Positions 42,605 to 51,017 of a stretch of DNA of 64,000 bases are shown one piece after another; position 1 is the stretch's first letter, and each line of letters starts with the position of its first letter. The DNA is from Anaerorhabdus sp036636695 (GTDB taxonomy: Bacteria; Bacillota_I; Bacilli_A; Erysipelotrichales; Erysipelotrichaceae): assembly GCF_036636695.1 (NCBI RefSeq), contig NZ_JAVWNW010000002.1; one strand, given 5' to 3'. The notes under the pieces are model-generated. The model ran no database searches and was not told the origin of the DNA. It was given only the letters and a program-made list of their open reading frames with translations. The position numbers and the translations under genes are program-made.

Positions 42605-44226
42605 TGACGTGGACCTCCAGGCTGACCCTCAGGCATTGCGCCTCCTGCAGAATCAGTAATTGTAAAGGATCCACCCATACTACCTTTATCTTGAATGTTT
42701 GTTTGTTGATTGTTTGTTACCGTGGCTTCCTCTTCGTTCGCGCTAGCACGAACAACCATTCCCTCACTTAAATTACTTCCAGAGATTTCGGCGTAATAAT
42801 CTGTTTTTTCACCAACAGTTACCGCAGTTTCAATGAATTCACCTGTATCATTTCTTACATAAATAATTGATGTACCATCTTCTTTTGTTTCTATCGCATC
42901 CAAGGGTACGGTAAATATATCATTAACACTTGAAATGAGAATTTCTACTTTAGCACTCATTCCAATAAGAAGTGATGAATTACTTGAAGTCACATCGATT
43001 TCTACTTGGAATCCACTAGAGGTTCCTTGTGAACCAGCAGTTGCAACAGGGGATATTTGTGAAACGATGCCAGTCAATTCTTCATCAACTGCATCACTTG
43101 TAATACGTGCGGTTAATCCTTCTTTAATTTTTTGAATGTCATATTCATCAACAGATACGACAATTTTTAATGAATTTGTATTTTGTATTGTAGCAACTGA
43201 ACCATTTACTTTGCTTCCAACAGTTGCATTTAATGATGTTACTTTTCCAGAACTTTTGGCAGTTAAAGTACAGTCCTCTAGCTGTTCATATAAATCTTCA
43301 AGTTCAGAAGAAGACGTAGATGAATTATTCAATGACTTATATGTCTCTGAAACCTTTGCATCAGCAGAACTAAATGTTTCTTGATATTTAGTAAGTTGAG
43401 CATTTGCAGAATCAAGATTATTTTTCGCAGTTGTCATTGCGGTGTATAAATTTTGATAGTTAGAATTTGCTTTTGCATTTTCAAGATTTTGTTTGGCAGT
43501 ATCATAATTGTTTTTAGCGTTATCATAGTTTTGTTTAGCACTTTGATAAGTGGTATATTCTGTGGTACTGGTGTCATCGGAACAATCAGATAAATGACCA
43601 GATGCAAGACAAGAGGATTCAGCAGAATTGAGTTGTAACCCCATGCTTTGCAAAGTTGAATCAGCACTGTTGAATAATGATTGTTGTGTGTTTACTGAGC
43701 TTTCAGCTACCTGAAAGGCTGATAAGGCATTTTGGTATATAGAGTTTAGTGAACTTACTAAATCACGTTGTGTGCTAAAACTCGTCCATGCAGTTTCTTT
43801 TGCGTTTACAGCGTTATCATAATTAGTTTGTAGTGTTTCTTTGGAGGTTGATTGTGTTTCTTTTGCCTTCTCAATCTTCTTTTCAATTTCAGACGTATCT
43901 AACTTACAAATGATGTCGCCTTCTTCAACAGTATCACCTACCTGAACATAAATTTCTTTTACAGCATACTCAAGATTAGTAGAGACAGAGCTTGTATCTT
44001 GACTTTCAATATTGCCAGTTGCACTTACAGTTTCATCTAAACTGGATTTGGAAAGAGTAATGGTCCGCACATATCCTTCAGCATTAGTTGTAATAACTTG
44101 TTTAGCATTGAACTTATTTATGACTAAGAATCCGAGAGTCACTAAGCATATAACACAAACAAAGATCATCACGATTTTTATTTTTCTTGGTAAATGGGTA
44201 AGTACATTTATTTTATTTTTTTTCAT
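42601..44226 (-). CDS. MacA/HlyD-type efflux adaptor protein
   Basis: A 541-residue membrane-fusion-type protein. One N-terminal helix (about 15-35) is followed by the first half of a biotinyl-lipoyl domain (SATGNIESQDTSSVSTNLEYAV, VQVGDTVEEGDIICKLDTSE). A long coiled-coil hairpin (about 105-305) rich in Ala, Asn and Gln follows, then the second lipoyl half, a beta barrel (SVDEYDIQKIKEGL) and a Gly/Pro-rich tail (GGAMPEGQPGGPRQ). Two Cys in the hairpin (ESSCLASGHLSDCSDD) may form a disulfide at its tip, which would lie outside the cell. GAGGAGATAA precedes the ATG. It is the first gene of the exporter operon. Confidence 0.9.
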   Translation of the reverse strand: MKKNKINVLTHLPRKIKIVMIFVCVICLVTLGFLVINKFNAKQVITTNAEGYVRTITLSKSSLDETVSATGNIESQDTSSVSTNLEYAVKEIYVQVGDTVEEGDIICKLDTSEIEKKIEKAKETQSTSKETLQTNYDNAVNAKETAWTSFSTQRDLVSSLNSIYQNALSAFQVAESSVNTQQSLFNSADSTLQSMGLQLNSAESSCLASGHLSDCSDDTSTTEYTTYQSAKQNYDNAKNNYDTAKQNLENAKANSNYQNLYTAMTTAKNNLDSANAQLTKYQETFSSADAKVSETYKSLNNSSTSSSELEDLYEQLEDCTLTAKSSGKVTSLNATVGSKVNGSVATIQNTNSLKIVVSVDEYDIQKIKEGLTARITSDAVDEELTGIVSQISPVATAGSQGTSSGFQVEIDVTSSNSSLLIGMSAKVEILISSVNDIFTVPLDAIETKEDGTSIIYVRNDTGEFIETAVTVGEKTDYYAEISGSNLSEGMVVRASANEEEATVTNNQQTNIQDKGSMGGSFTITDSAGGAMPEGQPGGPRQ

Positions 44227-44243
44227 ATTTATCTCCTCATAAT

Positions 44244-44265
44244 ACTAGAGATACTCTACTAGAGT
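44244..44265. promoter_or_regulatory. Direct and inverted CTAGAG-type repeats upstream of the exporter operon
   Basis: ACTAGAG occurs at 44244-44250 and 44258-44264, and ACTCTA-C-TAGAGT forms a dyad at 44253-44265, in the leader 20-40 bases before the adaptor gene. It may be an operator; no cognate regulator gene is adjacent. Confidence 0.35.
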
Positions 44266-44345
44266 CATTTGAATGAAATGTGTTTTTAAATTGAACTTTT
44301 TCTGAACATGTGAAGATAATGGATTTTTTGTGGTAAATAACGGTA

Positions 44346-44373
44346 TAAAAAAACTTCAGATTTCTCTGAAGTT
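44346..44373 (-). terminator. Rho-independent terminator of the panT-coaBC-coaX operon
   Basis: Minus strand: AACTTCAGA pairs with TCTGAAGTT around four bases and is followed by TTTTTTT. The stem overlaps the coaX stop codon. Confidence 0.88.
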
Positions 44374-45139
44374 AATTATTGCGATCATAGATAATTTTCA
44401 TTCCTTTAAATGCTAAATCTGGATCATAAACATCAATACAATCAGTTTCATTATAAATAATTCTACCAAGTCCTCCTGTAGCGATGACTTTTACATTTTT
44501 TGTGTTTAACTCTTTTAGAATCGCTTTAATAAGATATTCCACTTGCCCAATATAACCATTTACAATACCGGATTGCATTCCATTCACAGTATTTTTCGCA
44601 AGAACCTTCTCAGGTTTTTTAATTTCTATTTCAGGAAGCTTTGCAGTTTGATTCCATAGAGCTTGGGCTGATATTTCTATACCAGGAGCAATAACAGTGT
44701 ATTCAAAGACACCTTTGTCTGAAACATAGTCAAATGTAGTTGCAGTACCAAAATCGATAATAAGACATGCTTGATGATATGTATAATAGGCTGCTGCAAC
44801 ATTGACAATACGATCGGCACCGACCTCTTTTGGATTATCTGATTGGATTTGTATGCCTGTTTTGATACCAGGACCAATGATAATAGGTGTTTTATTTAGG
44901 TATTTGATTGAACAGTTATTGAGTGCATGCATAACTTTAGGTACAACACTTGAAATGATTACATCATTAATTTGCTCAGGCTCAATATTATACTTAGTCA
45001 AAAGAGTTTGAAGACAAATTCCAAACTCATCAGAAGTTCGTGGGGTCTTTGTCGTTAATCGAAAATTACCAATTAAATTATCACCATCAAATACTCCCAT
45101 TGTAATATTTGTATTTCCTACATCAATTGTTAGTAACAT
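44372..45139 (-). CDS. coaX: Type III pantothenate kinase
   Basis: Start at 45139 (MLLTIDVGNTN), with AAAGGAG 6-7 bases upstream inside the coaBC 3' end; the longer reading frame lacks a ribosome site. The product is 255 residues, the usual CoaX length. The phosphate motif DVGNTNITMGVFDG, GADRIVNVAAAY, the catalytic IIDFGTATTFD and ATGGLGRII are intact. It phosphorylates pantothenate, the first step of CoA synthesis, uses a monovalent cation and is not feedback-inhibited by CoA. It overlaps coaBC by 17 bases and lies third in the operon after panT and coaBC. Confidence 0.96.
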   Translation of the reverse strand: MLLTIDVGNTNITMGVFDGDNLIGNFRLTTKTPRTSDEFGICLQTLLTKYNIEPEQINDVIISSVVPKVMHALNNCSIKYLNKTPIIIGPGIKTGIQIQSDNPKEVGADRIVNVAAAYYTYHQACLIIDFGTATTFDYVSDKGVFEYTVIAPGIEISAQALWNQTAKLPEIEIKKPEKVLAKNTVNGMQSGIVNGYIGQVEYLIKAILKELNTKNVKVIATGGLGRIIYNETDCIDVYDPDLAFKGMKIIYDRNN

Positions 45140-46322
45140 AACTTTCTCCTTTGAAACATTCTTCCAGAATAATACGTGCACATTCTTCTTTTGACATTAA
45201 ATCAATTTCCTTGATACTATCTTTTCTAATAATTGTAATTTTATTTGTATCTGTTTTAAATCCAGCACCTTCAGTATTTATACTATTTGCGATCACTAAA
45301 TCACAATTTTTCTTAATACATTTATTTCTAGCATTTTCAATCAAGTTTTCAGTCTCCATTGCGAATCCGCAAAGAATTTGATTTTCTTTTTTATGTTGAC
45401 CTAAATAAGCAAGAATATCGTCTGTTCTTTCGAGTACTAATGTTAAATCATTTTCTTGTTTCTTAACTTTTTGAGTTGCTGGATTTTTAATTGTATAGTC
45501 TGCAACTGCAGCAGCTTTAATTATGCAATCAAATTGATCAGCGCGTTTAGTTACTTCATTGAACATGTCTTTAGCACTCTTGACATGAATTGTATTTATC
45601 CAAGGCAAATCACTTAAAGAAGTAGGTCCCTCGATAAGAGTTACTTCAGCACCGAGATTACGTGCTATTTTTGCAAGTGCATGTCCCATTTTTCCACTAG
45701 AATGATTTGTAATGAAACGTACAGGATCAATTGCTTCTTGGGTAGGGCCAGCAGTTATACAAATTCTTTTCCCTTTTAATAAAGGTTTTTCAAGAGATTT
45801 CTCAATTGCCTGTTCGATAAGATCAATATCTGCTAGTTTTCCTTTGCCAATATCACCACAAGCTAAATATCCATCATCAGAATCGATAATTTCATATCCA
45901 AGTTCCTTGCATTTCATGATATTCTCTTGGGTAATTTGATTATTAAGCATTCCTGTATTCATTGCCGGGCAAATAATTTTTTTGCATGAACAAGCAAGAA
46001 ATGTTGTAGTAAGCATATCATCAGCTAATCCATGAACTATTTTTGCAATTACATTTGCAGTAGCAGGAACAATTACAAAGCAATCTGCTTTTTTTGCTAA
46101 TGAAATATGTTGCGTACTATATTCAAAGTTACGATCAAATGTATCAATACTTACTCGATTACCACTCAAAGACTCAAATGTTAAAGGAGCAATAAATTCA
46201 GTAGCATTTTTAGTCATTATGACATGAATATCATAATCTTTTTTCTTTAAGTTACTTACTAATTGGCAAGTTTTAAAAGCAGCAATACCACCAGTAACTC
46301 CTATAACAATACATTTTTTCAT
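45123..46322 (-). CDS. coaBC: Bifunctional phosphopantothenoylcysteine decarboxylase/synthetase
   Basis: A 399-residue fusion. The N-terminal flavin-dependent CoaC half (1-180) shows GVTGGIAAFKTCQL, the PAMNTGM substrate motif and the active-site Cys in GYLACGDIGKGKL. The C-terminal CoaB half has ITAGPTQEAIDPVRFITNHS, SSGKMG and KKQENDLTLVLERTDDIL. CoaB joins phosphopantothenate to cysteine (with CTP in bacteria) and CoaC decarboxylates the product. Its start overlaps the panT stop by 4 bases (ATGA). Confidence 0.96.
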   Translation of the reverse strand: MKKCIVIGVTGGIAAFKTCQLVSNLKKKDYDIHVIMTKNATEFIAPLTFESLSGNRVSIDTFDRNFEYSTQHISLAKKADCFVIVPATANVIAKIVHGLADDMLTTTFLACSCKKIICPAMNTGMLNNQITQENIMKCKELGYEIIDSDDGYLACGDIGKGKLADIDLIEQAIEKSLEKPLLKGKRICITAGPTQEAIDPVRFITNHSSGKMGHALAKIARNLGAEVTLIEGPTSLSDLPWINTIHVKSAKDMFNEVTKRADQFDCIIKAAAVADYTIKNPATQKVKKQENDLTLVLERTDDILAYLGQHKKENQILCGFAMETENLIENARNKCIKKNCDLVIANSINTEGAGFKTDTNKITIIRKDSIKEIDLMSKEECARIILEECFKGESYVTNN

Positions 46323-46942
46323 TTTATATTCCTCTCTACAATAGGCTTTAATGCTTTCGCTAATACGGTAACAATAATTGCTGCAACTATCATTTCAGCA
46401 ATACCATTTGTTGTGATAACAATCATCAACAAGTTAGTAAGTTGTGATAATGCAACTCCTTTTGCGGCTGCATAAGGTTGTCCAAAAAATAAAGCAATGG
46501 CACCTAATACTAAGCAGGTATGAATCATTGAATTTACAAGTGCAGTTGTTGCAAATGCAAATGTGGGCTTCCATTTAAAGCGAAATAAAAACTGATACAA
46601 CCATCCGCTAAAGAATCCAAGAAAGATTCTAGGTGCAAAAACTACAATTAAACTTGCAAAGTTACCACTTGTTCCACCAATTGTTACAAAAGGTGAAAAT
46701 ACAAATGATGTTAGTGTCGGTTGGAATGTATTAATCATTAAGCTTAAGAGCCCAAATACAAAACCTACGATACTTCCATACTTTGGTCCAAGTAAAATAC
46801 CTGCAAGAATTACAGGAATGTGTAGCGTTGTTGCGCGAACGACACCAAGCGGAATAAACCCAAGGGGTGTAAGCATCAGTACAATTTCAATTGCGATAAA
46901 AAAAGCTAAATACGTAAATAATTTTAATTGTTTCGATTTCAT
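46319..46942 (-). CDS. panT: ECF transporter S component, probable pantothenate transporter PanT
   Basis: A 207-residue membrane protein with six predicted helices and ECF S-component features (GVVRATTLHIPVILAGILLGPKYG; GFVFGLLSLM). S components bind a vitamin and associate with a shared EcfA-A'-T module encoded elsewhere. The direct coupling to coaBC and coaX makes pantothenate the expected substrate. AGGAGG lies 8-9 bases before the ATG. The leader of roughly 100 bases contains a small TTCCAT/ATGGAA dyad but no riboswitch I recognise. Confidence 0.88.
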   Translation of the reverse strand: MKSKQLKLFTYLAFFIAIEIVLMLTPLGFIPLGVVRATTLHIPVILAGILLGPKYGSIVGFVFGLLSLMINTFQPTLTSFVFSPFVTIGGTSGNFASLIVVFAPRIFLGFFSGWLYQFLFRFKWKPTFAFATTALVNSMIHTCLVLGAIALFFGQPYAAAKGVALSQLTNLLMIVITTNGIAEMIVAAIIVTVLAKALKPIVERNIK

Positions 46943-47047
46943 AATTTCCTCCTGTCGCTTCCATTATGGAATGCAATGAATGATAAAATCACAATTTTGC
47001 CTATTGCTGAATAAAAGTCAATTTGATCTCTTTTCATAAGCATAAAT

Positions 47048-47093
47048 ATTATAACGCTTATTTTTTGAATTGTCAGTATCTTTGAATTATAAT
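47048..47093. promoter_or_regulatory. Back-to-back promoters with adjoining -35 boxes
   Basis: Minus strand: CTGACA (47071-47076), 17 bases, TATAAT (47048-47053) for panT-coaBC-coaX. Plus strand: TTGAAT (47065-47070), 17 bases, TATAAT (47088-47093) for the YfcE-type gene. The -35 boxes adjoin, so the two polymerases would compete. Confidence 0.7.
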
Positions 47094-47112
47094 AATCATA
47101 CAGGAGGTATTT

Positions 47113-47655
47113 ATGAAATATTTAGTAGTTTCCGATATTCATGGCTCTAAACCAGCTGCTGAAAAAATTGTTGAATTAATGAGTAATAATCAATTTGATG
47201 CTTGTTTGTGTTTAGGTGATATTTTGTATCATGGGCCTCGTAATCCTTTGCCAGTAGGACATGAACCCAAAGTAGTTGCTGAATTAATGAATGAGAAGAA
47301 TAAAAAAATTATTGCAGTACGTGGTAATTGTGATAGTGAAGTAGATCAAATGGTTTTAAAATTTCCAATAATGTCGAATGAAAATCAATTGATGTTAGGT
47401 AATCGTAGATTATTTATGACACATGGACATTTAAATATGATTGATGATTTATCATTTTTGAATCAAGGTGATTTATTCTTGTTTGGACATACGCATATTC
47501 CGATGGCAAATTATGATAATCAACTTTATTTGTTGAATCCAGGTTCAATGTCATTACCTAAAGAAAATTATCCTAGAAGTTATGGAGTATTAGATGAAGA
47601 AGGATTTAAAGTATTTTCATTTGATGGAGATCTTATCAAAGAAATAACATTTTAA
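47113..47655 (+). CDS. yfcE: YfcE/MJ0936-type phosphodiesterase
   Basis: A 180-residue metallophosphodiesterase of the usual YfcE length. The metal-binding blocks VSDIHG, LGDILYHG, RGNCDSE, MTHGH and FGHTHIPM are all present, and LNPGSMSLPK follows as in the family. E. coli YfcE hydrolyses artificial phosphodiesters; its cellular substrate is unknown. AGGAGG precedes the ATG. The gene is convergent with alr through a shared terminator. Confidence 0.92.
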   Translation: MKYLVVSDIHGSKPAAEKIVELMSNNQFDACLCLGDILYHGPRNPLPVGHEPKVVAELMNEKNKKIIAVRGNCDSEVDQMVLKFPIMSNENQLMLGNRRLFMTHGHLNMIDDLSFLNQGDLFLFGHTHIPMANYDNQLYLLNPGSMSLPKENYPRSYGVLDEEGFKVFSFDGDLIKEITF

Positions 47656-47657
47656 AA

Positions 47658-47682
47658 AAAGTGCTACGATAAGTAGCACTTT
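47658..47682. terminator. Bidirectional terminator between yfcE and alr
   Basis: AAAGTGCTAC-GATAA-GTAGCACTTT, with an A tract to the left and T-rich sequence to the right, so it can work for both convergent genes. Confidence 0.85.
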
Positions 47683-48788
47683 CATATTTTAGAACGTTCT
47701 AAACGAGCATTTATTTCGGTTAAAATTTCTCCGTTTTCGATATAAACTCGAGTAAGTCTTTCGCTAAGATTTGTAAGTATTTCATAAGGGATTGTTTCTA
47801 AGTCACGGGCAACTTCTTGCACAGGCATATGACTACCAAATAATTCTACATGAGTACCAACGGGCTTGAATTCTTTTAATCGAATCATGCATTGGTCCAT
47901 ACAAACTCTTCCAACAATAGGTGCAAAATCACCATCTACATAAACATTACGATCTTGATTTTTTCTTAGCCATCCATCCGCATAGCCAATAGGCAATGTT
48001 GCTATAATCTCTTTTGAAGATGTTGTATATGTAGCACCATAACTTATTGTTTCACCTGCATCGACTTCTTTAATACATGCAATTGTTGAATATAGAGAAA
48101 ATACTGGTTTTAAATCATTCATATAAGTACTGATACCATACATTGAAATTCCAAGACGACCATAATTTGTAAGATTATCTTGAAAAGACACAAGAGCATC
48201 GGAATTATCACAATGGATGTATTTAAATTGATGCGGTAAATTCAAAACAATGTTTTTGAATTTTTCGTATTGTTTCTTCGTCATTTCTTGATTTGCGACA
48301 TCAGAACAGGCAAAGTGTGTAAATATACCACACGCATCAATGTTATTCATTTGACATAAATTTATCGCTTCAAGGCATTCCTCAAGTGTTTTCATACCAA
48401 TACGATTCATACCTGTATCAACTTTCAAATGAAGCTCTAAACCGCTTGTATCTTGTCTACAGACGTCTTTAAGCCAATCAAGAGATACAACTGTACAAGA
48501 AATTTTATTTTCTATGCATATTTTAATATCGGTTGGATTTACATAACCAAGGATAAGAATTTTTTCACGGCATCCTTCGTTTCTCAAAACGATGGCCTCA
48601 TCTAAACTTGATACTGCAAAAAAATTAATTCCGCAGGCTAGGGCAGTTTGGATAATATGTTGATCACCACTACCGTAACCATTTGCTTTTATAACACAGA
48701 TTAAGTCTTTATTTGATTTTTCCTTTATTTTATTAAAGTTGAACTTAAGTGCATCAAGATTAATTTCAACCCAACTCTCTCTATACAT
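47682..48788 (-). CDS. alr: Alanine racemase
   Basis: A 368-residue fold-type III PLP enzyme that makes D-alanine for peptidoglycan. The PLP lysine lies in CVIKANGYGSG (Lys34), HLKVDTGMNRIG binds substrate, and SYGATYTTSSKEIIATLPIGYADG contains the second catalytic tyrosine. VGRVCMDQCMI also matches. AAAGGAGAT precedes the ATG. It is downstream of a small membrane protein gene on the same strand, with a 24-base gap. Confidence 0.95.
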   Translation of the reverse strand: MYRESWVEINLDALKFNFNKIKEKSNKDLICVIKANGYGSGDQHIIQTALACGINFFAVSSLDEAIVLRNEGCREKILILGYVNPTDIKICIENKISCTVVSLDWLKDVCRQDTSGLELHLKVDTGMNRIGMKTLEECLEAINLCQMNNIDACGIFTHFACSDVANQEMTKKQYEKFKNIVLNLPHQFKYIHCDNSDALVSFQDNLTNYGRLGISMYGISTYMNDLKPVFSLYSTIACIKEVDAGETISYGATYTTSSKEIIATLPIGYADGWLRKNQDRNVYVDGDFAPIVGRVCMDQCMIRLKEFKPVGTHVELFGSHMPVQEVARDLETIPYEILTNLSERLTRVYIENGEILTEINARLERSKI

Positions 48789-48812
48789 TTTTATATCTCC
48801 TTTTTATACGAT

Positions 48813-49241
48813 TTATACAATTCTAGAACTAATATAGGCTGCATAAACTCCTCCTACACGGAAAAGTAATGCAAGTAATGAATTAATATTAACACTTAAT
48901 AAGCGAGATAGCACGAATTGAAAAACCATACCAAAATATTCTAGATTAAAAAAGATATTGAATCCACCAAGAGCTATCATATCTGCAAGTAGAAAACAAA
49001 CTACTGCACAAACAGCACCAAGGATTGAAAATTTAACTTGAACCCCACGGCCATAAGTTCGTATTGCCCAACCAATTCCATAACCAATTAATAAGAATAC
49101 TACTGAAAATTCGAAATGTAACATATCAGCAAGTATACCGTAGCCAAGTCCTAAAACGATAGTTGCTACTATTCCTGCAATTACAGCTTTTTGAAATCTT
49201 TGATTTCTTGATAATGCTTCTGTATTAAAAACTTTAAACAT
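48813..49241 (-). CDS. Uncharacterised four-helix membrane protein
   Basis: A 142-residue protein that I cannot assign to a named family. After a polar N-terminus (MFKVFNTEALSRNQRFQK) there are four to five hydrophobic segments, one with the sequence FLLIGYGIGWAIRTYGRGVQVKFSILGAV. The Y-G-I-G and R-G-x-Q pattern between helices is similar to small Bacillota membrane proteins of unknown role. It lies directly upstream of alr on the same strand and probably shares its transcript. GAGAGGAAAA precedes the ATG. Confidence 0.7.
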   Translation of the reverse strand: MFKVFNTEALSRNQRFQKAVIAGIVATIVLGLGYGILADMLHFEFSVVFLLIGYGIGWAIRTYGRGVQVKFSILGAVCAVVCFLLADMIALGGFNIFFNLEYFGMVFQFVLSRLLSVNINSLLALLFRVGGVYAAYISSRIV

Positions 49242-49343
49242 AAAATTTTCCTCTCTTTATATTGAAATAATAACTAAAAAATAGCATTACTTCATTCAAC
49301 AGTCAAAGTATAACAAAAAATTAAAAAAATTTCCATTAATGTG

Positions 49344-49372
49344 TTGACGGGTATAAAATCCTATGGTATATT
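49344..49372 (+). promoter_or_regulatory. Promoter of the tRNA cluster
   Basis: TTGACG (49344-49349) and TATATT (49367-49372) with a 17-base spacer, 24 bases before the first tRNA. Confidence 0.8.
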
Positions 49373-49395
49373 AAGTAAGCACTAAAAATTGTTCT

Positions 49396-49471
49396 GGAGG
49401 TTTAGCTCAGTTGGGAGAGCATCTGCCTTACAAGCAGAGGGTCGGCGGTTCGAGCCCGTCAACCTCCACCA
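49396..49471 (+). tRNA. tRNA-Val (anticodon TAC)
   Basis: Acceptor GGAGGTT/AACCTCC with encoded ACCA; anticodon stem TCTGC/GCAGA, loop CTTACAA. First of six tRNAs on one transcript. Confidence 0.95.
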
Positions 49472-49531
49472 TTTTTTTTGAAGCAACAAGTTTATTATAT
49501 AGAGGATTAAGAAACCGCCCTCAACAGACAT

Positions 49532-49607
49532 GCCGACTTAGCTCAATTGGCAGAGCAATTGATTTGTAATCAATAGGTTGTAGGTTCGATTCCTATAGTC
49601 GGCACCA
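49532..49607 (+). tRNA. tRNA-Thr (anticodon TGT)
   Basis: Acceptor GCCGACT/AGTCGGC with encoded ACCA; anticodon stem ATTGA/TCAAT, loop TTTGTAA. Confidence 0.95.
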
Positions 49608-49620
49608 TTTATTTGGACTT

Positions 49621-49705
49621 GGAGAGGTAGCGAAGTGGCTAAACGCGGTTGACTGTAACTCAATTCTCTTAGAGTTCGGCAGTTCGAATCTGCCCCTCTC
49701 CACCA
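49621..49705 (+). tRNA. tRNA-Tyr (anticodon GTA)
   Basis: Acceptor GGAGAGG/CCTCTCC with encoded ACCA; anticodon loop CTGTAAC; a long variable arm (TCTCTTAGAG region), as expected for bacterial tRNA-Tyr. Confidence 0.95.
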
Positions 49706-49759
49706 TTTTCTACTCATGACTACATTGGGCAGAAAAATAAACGGTATGCAGCATTAAAT

Positions 49760-49835
49760 TGGGGCATAGCCAAGCGGTAAGGCATCAGACTTTGACTCTG
49801 ACATTTCCCTGGTTCGATCCCAGGTGCCCCAGCCA
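49760..49835 (+). tRNA. tRNA-Gln (anticodon TTG)
   Basis: Acceptor TGGGGCA/TGCCCCA with GCCA end; anticodon stem TCAGA/TCTGA, loop CTTTGAC. The initial U is typical of tRNA-Gln. Confidence 0.95.
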
Positions 49836-49851
49836 ATTATTTATTATACTT

Positions 49852-49927
49852 GTCCCGGTAGCTCAGGCGGTAGAGCAACTGACTTTTAATCAGTGGGTCG
49901 GAGGTTCGATTCCTCTCCGGGACACCA
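49852..49927 (+). tRNA. tRNA-Lys (anticodon TTT)
   Basis: Acceptor GTCCCGG/CCGGGAC with encoded ACCA; anticodon stem ACTGA/TCAGT, loop CTTTTAA. Confidence 0.95.
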
Positions 49928-49944
49928 TTCTTTAAATCAAATAT

Positions 49945-50018
49945 GCGGATGTAGTTCAATGGTAGAACTTCAGCCTTCCAAGCTGACTACGTGGGTTCGA
50001 TTCCCATCATCCGCTCCA
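49945..50018 (+). tRNA. tRNA-Gly (anticodon TCC)
   Basis: Acceptor GCGGATG/CATCCGC with TCCA end; anticodon stem TCAGC/GCTGA, loop CTTCCAA. Last tRNA of the cluster. Confidence 0.95.
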
Positions 50019-50030
50019 ATAAGTTATATA

Positions 50031-50053
50031 AGCCAACAATGTTGGCTTTTTTT
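50031..50053 (+). terminator. Terminator of the tRNA cluster
   Basis: AGCCAAC-AAT-GTTGGCT followed by TTTTTT. Confidence 0.93.
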
Positions 50054-50086
50054 ATGTTCTAAGTATATATAATAAAAGTGCACATA

Positions 50087-50914
50087 TTACTGTGCACTTA
50101 TTTTTAACGCATTATATTTATCATTTGCAATTTCTAGATAAATCTCTTCATGAAGTAAATCATACATCATATTTGCCCATGTACACCACAGTAAATTATG
50201 AAATGATTCATAGATACTAAGTTGTTTAATTTGTATTGGTGTTAATGGTGAATCGAAATATGCTGCGTAAAAGCGATTACGTAGATTTGAATCTGTGATT
50301 TTATTTTCAGTAAAGAAACTCATGATATCAAATAGAGGGTCATTATCTTTAGCGTATTCATAATCAATTAGATAATCTTTTTCTTTGGTAAATAAAAGAT
50401 TTCCACTTACTAAATCATTATGACATAAAATATGTTCATTATGAATTTGTTGAATATCACTTATTAAATGATAATAATCATCCAAAGGATGAAGCAAGTC
50501 TTTTATATGGCTTCGATATTCATTTAAAAGTGCTACACAATTGAAGTCAACACCTGATTTTAGATTAGCGCCATGGAATTTTTTTAGAATTTTAGCTACT
50601 CGTTCTATTTTATCTTCATCATGACATAGTTTATACTCAATAGCATTGGGTATCCAACGTGTGATACGTACTCTGGTTTCAGGATCATAGTAAATTTCAG
50701 GAACATCAAGATCTAAATCTTTTATAAGAGGTAAAACATTTTTTTCATTATTAAATGCACTAAGTTCTTTTGTTTCTTCCTTAGGAATTCTTATGGCTAC
50801 ATTTTCAAATCCTATTTTTCCTTTATATATATTATTTGTTAATCCTAAATTAGTAGGGGTAAATTGTATATTATTCCCTAAAATCGCCTTAATTTTATTT
50901 TCCATAATCATCAT
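50087..50914 (-). CDS. Choline/aminoglycoside-kinase-family phosphotransferase
   Basis: About 275 residues of the APH/choline-kinase fold. The catalytic block HNDLVSGNLLF (Brenner's motif, catalytic Asp) and the metal-binding LIDYEYAKDNDPLFD are intact; the N-lobe shows VAIRIPKEE as the likely ATP-lysine strand. The size and motifs resemble LicA-like choline kinases and thiamine-kinase relatives. The substrate cannot be decided. Three ATG codons occur within 12 bases of the start; AGGAG is best spaced for the second (50911). The gene stands alone. Confidence 0.85.
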   Translation of the reverse strand: MMIMENKIKAILGNNIQFTPTNLGLTNNIYKGKIGFENVAIRIPKEETKELSAFNNEKNVLPLIKDLDLDVPEIYYDPETRVRITRWIPNAIEYKLCHDEDKIERVAKILKKFHGANLKSGVDFNCVALLNEYRSHIKDLLHPLDDYYHLISDIQQIHNEHILCHNDLVSGNLLFTKEKDYLIDYEYAKDNDPLFDIMSFFTENKITDSNLRNRFYAAYFDSPLTPIQIKQLSIYESFHNLLWCTWANMMYDLLHEEIYLEIANDKYNALKISAQ

Positions 50915-51017
50915 ATCTCCTCTACTATTTTACAACATTACATAGGTATTTTACTAATAAGATAATTTGTATTCTGTATTCATAAATGATAAAATACATC
51001 AAATGAGGTAAACTGTT

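Noticed and set aside
49396..50018. Regular spacing of similar units suggestive of a CRISPR or repeat array
   Set aside because: The repeated GTTCGA...CCA pieces are T arms and CCA ends of six different tRNAs. No CRISPR array was found in the window.
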